From DASUME01 sp038257655 (GTDB lineage: Bacteria; Myxococcota_A; Polyangia; Polyangiales; DASUME01), in assembly GCA_038257655.1 (NCBI GenBank), contig JBBSJC010000223.1, positions 1-11,973 of the forward strand: 11,973 nucleotides of DNA, in the 5' to 3' direction. The position numbers and the translations under genes are program-made. The notes below the pieces were generated by a model that was not told where the DNA came from, did no database searches, and saw only the letters and a program-made list of their open reading frames with translations. This document shows, in pieces, positions 7,380-11,973 of the stretch; position 1 is the first letter of the stretch; each line of letters begins with the position of its first letter.

Positions 7380-9268
7380 GGTACGTTCCGTTCTTCGCGG
7401 GGCCTGATCAGCTGAAAGTAGCGCCTTACGTAGAAGCGATAGCCCGAAGGGATATCTTCTTTGTCGAGCACTTCTTCGGCATGCGTGCGGTAGTCACTGT
7501 ACACCTTGCGATACGAGGCCGTTGCAAAGCCGCGGTCGGCTGCATCGAGGATGATTTCGCTGCGCGCGGGCCCCTTGCTAGCTTTGCCCGCGACTTGGCT
7601 ATCGCGCAGCTCGCTGTCGATATCGGTGGCGCTGCGGAGCTTGCGTTTGTCGTGCTCGTCCGAGGCGCGGGGCTCTGACCCCGTCTGCCCTTGCGTCATC
7701 CCTGGTAGCTCGATCTGCGCGGCGCTGGGGCCGTCGCCTCCAAGTTGGAGCGCGGGCTTACCCTTCTCGTTGTTCTCAGTGCCGGGCTTTTGATCGGGAT
7801 CGCCGCCTTCCTTTTCATCGCCTTCACCTCCGGGCTTGCCCGCTTTGGGTCGCGCTTTAGGTACGAGCAACTTCGCCTGCTCTGCGTCTGGATCTTGGCC
7901 CGCCGCACGCATGACAAAACGTTGCGCGCGTTCCTGCTGGGAGCCCGGCGCTGGTTTGTTGGCGTTGCCCTTGCCGCGATCCTGCTCGCGTTGGCGTTGC
8001 AAAAGCTCGCGCAACTGCGCCAGCTGCTTTGCCAATGCTTCGCGCTGCTCGCGTGTGCCCTGCTCCTGGCCGAAGCGCTTGAGCTCCTCTGCGCCGCGCT
8101 CCAGCGCATTTTCGGCCTGATCGAGCTCGTTGGCAGCTAGGTCTTGGGCCGCTTGCGCCAAGTCTCGCTCCAGTCGTGCAAGCTCGCGACTGCGCTCGCG
8201 CTGCTGCTGATTCTCCCTGCGCAAGCGCTCGAGCTCGCGTTTGTTGCGCTGAAGCAGACGCTTTTCGTCGGGCGTTTTCGCCGAATCAGGGCGCTTCAGC
8301 AGGCGCTTGAGCTCGGCCTCGCGTTTCAGACTCGCCTCGCTCGCGTCGGCTCGGCGTTTGATGCGCGCTAGCGCCTCTTTCAAACGCGCCCGCTCACTTT
8401 CGGTCTTGGCCGCCAAGCTCTTGGCGAGTGCTGCGAGGGCTTCGGCTGCAGCGATCGGATCCTGCTGGCTCAGGGTTGCAGATAGCGCTTCGTCTGCCTT
8501 GGCCAAATCCTTTGCAAGCTCTGCCAGGGTCGTTTGGTCCGCACTAAGGTCGTGGGCCGCATCGGGCAAGAGCCGCTTCTCCAAAGATAGCAAGGCTTCG
8601 ATCGCCGCAGCGCGGTCAAGCTCACCGCTTGCGATGCGATCGAGCAACGCGCGATAGGCTGCGCGCTGTTGTTCGGCTTCCGGCGTGATGGGAGCGGCGC
8701 TTTCTAGCTGAGCCAGCTCTTCATGAAACCCCGAAAGCTCGTCCTCACTCAGCGCCACGGTGCGCGCGACCGGCACGGGCAAGGTCGCCTTCACTGCGCG
8801 CGCGGGAAGCACGCCTGCACCGACCCACAAAAGCCCGAAAATCAGCGTAAGGTAGCGTGCACGTGGCGCGCGAAAGGGCGCCGCGCGCTGGGGTGAGAGG
8901 GTGCTCGCGCGCGCGACGGCGTCGTCGATCGCCGCATCCATAAAGCGCGAACGGTCCTGACGTTGCGAGAACTCAAGCGCGGTACGAACGCGGTCGTGGA
9001 AGGCGTGGGCATGATCGAGGCGTGCGGCGATCTGGTCACGTCGGACTGGCCACAGCCATGCGAAGAGTGCAGCCACGAACGCGAAACTTATCAGCCACAG
9101 GGGCTCGTTCTGATTGCGAAAGAACAGCAGACGCTGCACCAGCCGCACGCCGCAGCCGATCGCAAACCACAAAGCGAGCGCAGCTGTTGCGCTTTCCAGC
9201 GCGCGCTGCAACCGAACCCGGCCCAGCGTCCTTGCCACTACTTGCTGTAGGGGGCCTAAGTCCGTCAT
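7376..9268 (-). CDS. DUF4175-like membrane protein with long coiled coil
   Basis: This 630-residue protein has three predicted membrane segments (about residues 26-50, 57-75 and 138-157). A conserved-looking LDHAHAFHDRVRTALEF stretch (84-100), typical of DUF4175-type proteins, lies between segments 2 and 3. Residues about 170-430 are almost wholly helical, with many Glu, Lys, Arg, Ala and Gln, and should form a coiled coil. Residues about 430-565 are Gly, Pro, Lys and Glu rich and probably disordered. A compact C-terminal module (about 570-623) with ADRGFATASYRKVY, a YR and YYVRRYF-like aromatic string (here GYRFYVRRYF) and LIRPRE ends the protein. The only cysteine is residue 39 in a membrane segment. 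Such proteins accompany MoxR/DUF58/BatA genes in several phyla, and this one overlaps moxR by four bases. Function is unknown; a scaffold that ties the membrane complex together is my inference. The ATG at 9268 is preceded directly by AGGG, which is too close for a good RBS. Confidence 0.85.
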   Translation of the reverse strand: MTDLGPLQQVVARTLGRVRLQRALESATAALALWFAIGCGVRLVQRLLFFRNQNEPLWLISFAFVAALFAWLWPVRRDQIAARLDHAHAFHDRVRTALEFSQRQDRSRFMDAAIDDAVARASTLSPQRAAPFRAPRARYLTLIFGLLWVGAGVLPARAVKATLPVPVARTVALSEDELSGFHEELAQLESAAPITPEAEQQRAAYRALLDRIASGELDRAAAIEALLSLEKRLLPDAAHDLSADQTTLAELAKDLAKADEALSATLSQQDPIAAAEALAALAKSLAAKTESERARLKEALARIKRRADASEASLKREAELKRLLKRPDSAKTPDEKRLLQRNKRELERLRRENQQQRERSRELARLERDLAQAAQDLAANELDQAENALERGAEELKRFGQEQGTREQREALAKQLAQLRELLQRQREQDRGKGNANKPAPGSQQERAQRFVMRAAGQDPDAEQAKLLVPKARPKAGKPGGEGDEKEGGDPDQKPGTENNEKGKPALQLGGDGPSAAQIELPGMTQGQTGSEPRASDEHDKRKLRSATDIDSELRDSQVAGKASKGPARSEIILDAADRGFATASYRKVYSDYRTHAEEVLDKEDIPSGYRFYVRRYFQLIRPREERNVP

Positions 9269-9298
9269 CCCTAAGCAGAGTGTACCGCGAATTTCTCG

Positions 9299-10543
9299 CT
9301 AACTGCCGGCTCGTACAAAGTCCGGCAATTCTCGCAAGATGAGCGCTTCGAGCACATCGTCACGGGTAATCTGTCCGCTCTCGGCGGGCAGTACCACGAG
9401 GGCATCGACGCCGATCAGCGCCGGCAAGCTTCCCGACCCCTGGCGTGCCGCGAGTTGCGCAACCAGCCGACCGTCCGCGCTCGGGGAGAGTCGCGCGCGC
9501 GCAAACTCCACGCGACCCGTAGATCGCTGCAACGGGGCGGAGAGACAAACCTCGGCACGGCGGCGTTGCGGTTGTGGGTCACCGAGCATCTTGCGCAGAC
9601 CTGGCCGCACGAACAGCTCGAAGGTGACCCAGCTACTCACCGGATTGCCTGGCAGCCCCAACACGGGAACGCGGTCATTTCGCGCACGCGCAAAGCTCAC
9701 GGGCTTGCCCGGTTTCATCTGGATCTTCCAGAAGGACAGCGCGATGCCCGCATCCGTCAAAGCGTCGCGCACCACGTCGTAGTCCCCGACCGACACGCCG
9801 CCGCTTATCACGACCACGTCTGCTGCGAGTGCCTGACGAATCGCATCGGCCGCGATGCTTCGCTTATCGCGTACCGCCGGCAAGACCCACGGCTCTCCTC
9901 CTGCTTCGAGCACCTGCGCTGCAAGCGCGTATGCGTTGGTGCTGACGATGCTGCCGGCCCGCGCAGGCTCGCCGATGTCGCGCAGCTCATCGCCTGTGCA
10001 CACGATAGCGACGCGCGGACGCCGATGCAGCGTCACGCTCGCAAGATCCTGACTGGCGAGCACTGCGATCTCGCCCGCGCCGAGTAGTGTCCCTGCGGGA
10101 CAGAACAGATCCCCAACACTCAGGTCGCTGCCCTGCCTGCGTACGTTCGCGTCAGCCTTGGGCGCCACGCGTAACTGCACCGTGTCGCCCTCGCGCTGCG
10201 TGTCTTCCTGCAAGACGACCGCGTCTGCACCCTCAGGCAGCATCGCGCCGGTGAAGATGCGCATGACGGTTCCTGGTGGCAGCGCGCTAGGCGGCTCTCC
10301 ACCCGCGCGGCTTTCCCCATGCACAGGCACGGTGACTGGTGTTTCTTCGTTCGCGCCGCGTAGCTCCGACGCGCGCACCGCGTAACCGTCCATCGCGCTT
10401 TGGTCAAAGGCTGGCAGCGCAGCCGCAGCCCGCACATCGACGGCCGAAAAGCGGCCTAAGGCCGCGAGCAAGGACACGCGCTCAAGCCCGACAGGCTCGA
10501 ATGACGCCAGAATTTCAGTACTCGCTTCCGCGACGGTTTTCAT
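9299..10543 (-). CDS. moeA: Molybdopterin molybdenumtransferase MoeA
   Basis: This 414-residue protein matches MoeA over its full length (E. coli MoeA has 411). MoeA inserts molybdenum into adenylylated molybdopterin, the last step of Moco synthesis, in the cytoplasm. The family motifs are all present: DQSAMDGYAV at 47-56, RIFTGAMLPEGAD at 95-107, the TGDEL of the MoCF-binding domain at 183-187, GGVSVGDYD at 248-256, MKPGKPV near 276-282 and GLPGNPVSSWVTFE at 296-309, followed by the C-terminal domain IV. D52, T98, E186 and D254 sit at conserved positions, so the enzyme looks intact. The ATG at 10543 lies 7 bases after the stop of the LysM gene and lacks a clear Shine-Dalgarno, which suggests coupling with it. 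It precedes the coiled-coil/MoxR string by 30 bases. No other Moco-pathway gene lies in the window. Confidence 0.97.
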   Translation of the reverse strand: MKTVAEASTEILASFEPVGLERVSLLAALGRFSAVDVRAAAALPAFDQSAMDGYAVRASELRGANEETPVTVPVHGESRAGGEPPSALPPGTVMRIFTGAMLPEGADAVVLQEDTQREGDTVQLRVAPKADANVRRQGSDLSVGDLFCPAGTLLGAGEIAVLASQDLASVTLHRRPRVAIVCTGDELRDIGEPARAGSIVSTNAYALAAQVLEAGGEPWVLPAVRDKRSIAADAIRQALAADVVVISGGVSVGDYDVVRDALTDAGIALSFWKIQMKPGKPVSFARARNDRVPVLGLPGNPVSSWVTFELFVRPGLRKMLGDPQPQRRRAEVCLSAPLQRSTGRVEFARARLSPSADGRLVAQLAARQGSGSLPALIGVDALVVLPAESGQITRDDVLEALILRELPDFVRAGS

Positions 10544-10550
10544 CCAGCGA

Positions 10551-11973
10551 TTATGGCGCTTGCGGCGCGAGCTCGTCAGGCGTCGGTGCCTTTGTATCGG
10601 TCACCGTCTCGTCCAGGGGCTCGGAGCCTTCGTTCAGCTCGCGCACGGTCGGGGCTTTGACTTCGCTGTCCGTCTCGTCAACCGCGGGCTCGTCAAGCGC
10701 GGACGCTCCTGGCCCGGGTGATGGCTCAGCCTCAGCAGCAGGGAGGGCGGACTCGTCGGCGGGCGGGACCGCGTCCGCTGCTGGCTCATCGTCAGATTTC
10801 GCAGTGTCTGTCTTCGCCTCGGATTCAGCCACGCCCTGGGGAAACAGCTCCTCATCCACCTCCGCAGGTTCCGGCACGACGGGCACGGGCAGCGCGGCTT
10901 TAGTCTTGGCAGGTTCGGTCGTGCTGGAGATGCGCGCGATAAGCCCCTTCTTTTCGAGCTCAGGTAGCTGCTTTTCTGGCACATACACGACGACCCAAGA
11001 ATCCTGCTGCAAGTCCTTGTTGGTCGCGAACTGATTGATGCGACCGATCGAGCCCGCGGACAGATCGAACTTGTCAGCGATCTTGACCATCGTGTCACCG
11101 CGCTGCACGCGGTAGCGAACGCGCACGCGACCACGCTGGGCTTCGTGAAAGTCGAAGAACTCGTCGCTGCCCGCGGTGAGGATTTGGACTTGGTCAGGTG
11201 TCAGCACGACCGCCCTGCCGAGGTCGAGGTCCTCGCGTACGAATAGCTGCACCAGCATGTCTCGCTGCAGGCTCGCTCCGTCCGCAAAGTGATTCCAACT
11301 GAGCAGCTCATCGACGGTGACGTCAAAAAAGCGGGCCACACTCTGGGGCGTATCCCGACTAGCGACGCGATAAAAAATGCGACGGCGGCCCTCGTATTGA
11401 AACGTTCGCGGCGGCACCGTCGCGACTGCATTGAGCCCATTCAGAGTCGTGACCTGTGCCACGGCCGGCACGACCAAGGGAAAGCCTGCGCCCACGCGCG
11501 CGTCACTGGAAAGTTCGTTGATGTCGCGCAAACGTGCGGCGCTGATACTGAAGCGACGCGCCACATCGTCGAACGTTTCGCCGAAGCGCACCACGTAGCT
11601 CACATGCTGCGCAGGTTGTTTGTTCTTCGACCAGCGCTCGGCGAAGCGCTGGTATTGCTCTCGCGGCACGTATACGTTGACCTTCGTCTCACCCGGCGAG
11701 ACGCGGCCGCGCTTGAGATGGGCGTTGAGCTTTAGGAGTTGTTCTCTGTCTACTCCGGCAGCGCTAGCCACGGGCCCAAGCGGCGTGCCCGGCGGCACGT
11801 CGACCTTAGACAGTAAGATCGTCGGCTCAAGTGTGGTCTTTCCGAACCCGAACTTCTCCGGATTGTTGGAGACCAAAGCGACTGCCGTGATCTTGGCGAC
11901 GTAGAGCGAGGTCTCGTAGGGTAAGCCCGCTTCGAGATGGGAAAGTAGCCAGTAGTCGTTGCTGTTGTACTTG
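10551..11973 (-). CDS. MltD-like lytic transglycosylase with LysM repeats (5' end missing)
   Basis: The frame is open to the right edge (first full codon at 11972-11970), so 473 residues of a longer protein are seen. A TTG-start version at 11876 would wrongly drop the first 32 residues. Residues 1-44 (YNSNDYW, LPYET, YVAKITAVALVSNNPEKFGF) match the end of the SLT catalytic domain of MltD-type lytic transglycosylases, which cleave murein between MurNAc and GlcNAc in the periplasm. The catalytic glutamate would lie upstream and is not in the window. A degenerate LysM-like segment (about 55-103) is followed by three clear LysM peptidoglycan-binding domains (about 124-169, 199-245 and 286-331), each with a Y-x-V-x-x-x-(D/E)T start. 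The last ~120 residues are a low-complexity tail rich in Pro, Ala, Glu and Asp, probably extended. moeA starts 7 bases after the TAA, so the two genes may be co-transcribed. Confidence 0.9.
   Translation of the reverse strand, partial: KYNSNDYWLLSHLEAGLPYETSLYVAKITAVALVSNNPEKFGFGKTTLEPTILLSKVDVPPGTPLGPVASAAGVDREQLLKLNAHLKRGRVSPGETKVNVYVPREQYQRFAERWSKNKQPAQHVSYVVRFGETFDDVARRFSISAARLRDINELSSDARVGAGFPLVVPAVAQVTTLNGLNAVATVPPRTFQYEGRRRIFYRVASRDTPQSVARFFDVTVDELLSWNHFADGASLQRDMLVQLFVREDLDLGRAVVLTPDQVQILTAGSDEFFDFHEAQRGRVRVRYRVQRGDTMVKIADKFDLSAGSIGRINQFATNKDLQQDSWVVVYVPEKQLPELEKKGLIARISSTTEPAKTKAALPVPVVPEPAEVDEELFPQGVAESEAKTDTAKSDDEPAADAVPPADESALPAAEAEPSPGPGASALDEPAVDETDSEVKAPTVRELNEGSEPLDETVTDTKAPTPDELAPQAP

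Noticed and set aside
9279..9284. TACACT as a -10 box before the coiled-coil protein gene (minus strand)
   Set aside because: It matches 4 of 6 bases but no -35-like element lies 15-19 bases upstream, and the ATG is too near for a normal leader with an RBS.
9455..10087. 210-codon open frame on the plus strand
   Set aside because: It is antisense to moeA, which is intact and full length with all family motifs.
10339..11034. 231-codon plus-strand frame rich in Ser and Gly
   Set aside because: It mirrors the low-complexity Pro/Ala/Glu tail of the LysM protein on the other strand; the Ser/Gly richness is a by-product.

Overview
The window is GC-rich and almost fully coding. It holds two short divergent or convergent pieces (a histidine-kinase end and a dksA-type gene) and one long co-directional minus-strand gene string. 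Gene content and order suggest a Gram-negative, probably Myxococcota or another former deltaproteobacterial lineage. The order is LysM murein hydrolase, moeA, large coiled-coil membrane protein, MoxR, DUF58, BatA-like VWA, VWA/amidotransferase-like protein, followed by a DksA-type gene. That taxonomic call is inference from context; there is no rRNA or marker gene.

Layout. At 1-140 (+) is the last 45 residues of a sensor histidine kinase, cut by the window edge. At 300-689 (-) is a DksA/TraR zinc-finger RNA-polymerase regulator with a good sigma70-type promoter at 724-751, whose -35/spacer is covered by a perfect 6-bp dyad. From 836 to the right edge all genes lie on the minus strand and should be read right to left. 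They are a MltD-like lytic transglycosylase with LysM repeats (5' end outside the window), moeA, a 630-residue membrane/coiled-coil protein, a MoxR AAA+ ATPase, a DUF58 protein, a BatA-like VWA membrane protein, and a 902-residue membrane protein with two VWA domains around an amidotransferase-like domain.

How they work together. The last five genes overlap or nearly touch (GTGA overlap, 6-nt gap, TGATG overlap, ATGA overlap), so they are almost certainly one translationally coupled module of the Bat/MoxR-VWA type. A cytoplasmic AAA+ ATPase and DUF58 adaptor would act with membrane-anchored VWA proteins whose bulk lies outside the membrane. The module has four VWA-type folds in three proteins, and the soluble parts of its membrane proteins are free of cysteine. 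moeA (molybdenum insertion) and the LysM murein hydrolase sit directly upstream with gaps of 30 and 7 nt and may share the transcript. The client of the MoxR/VWA system is unknown. MoxR/VWA pairs elsewhere assist cofactor or metal-centre assembly, which makes the moeA linkage worth testing.

No tRNA, rRNA, CRISPR array, insertion sequence or prophage signature was seen. The two intergenic stretches (141-299 and 690-835) are short and are described below.
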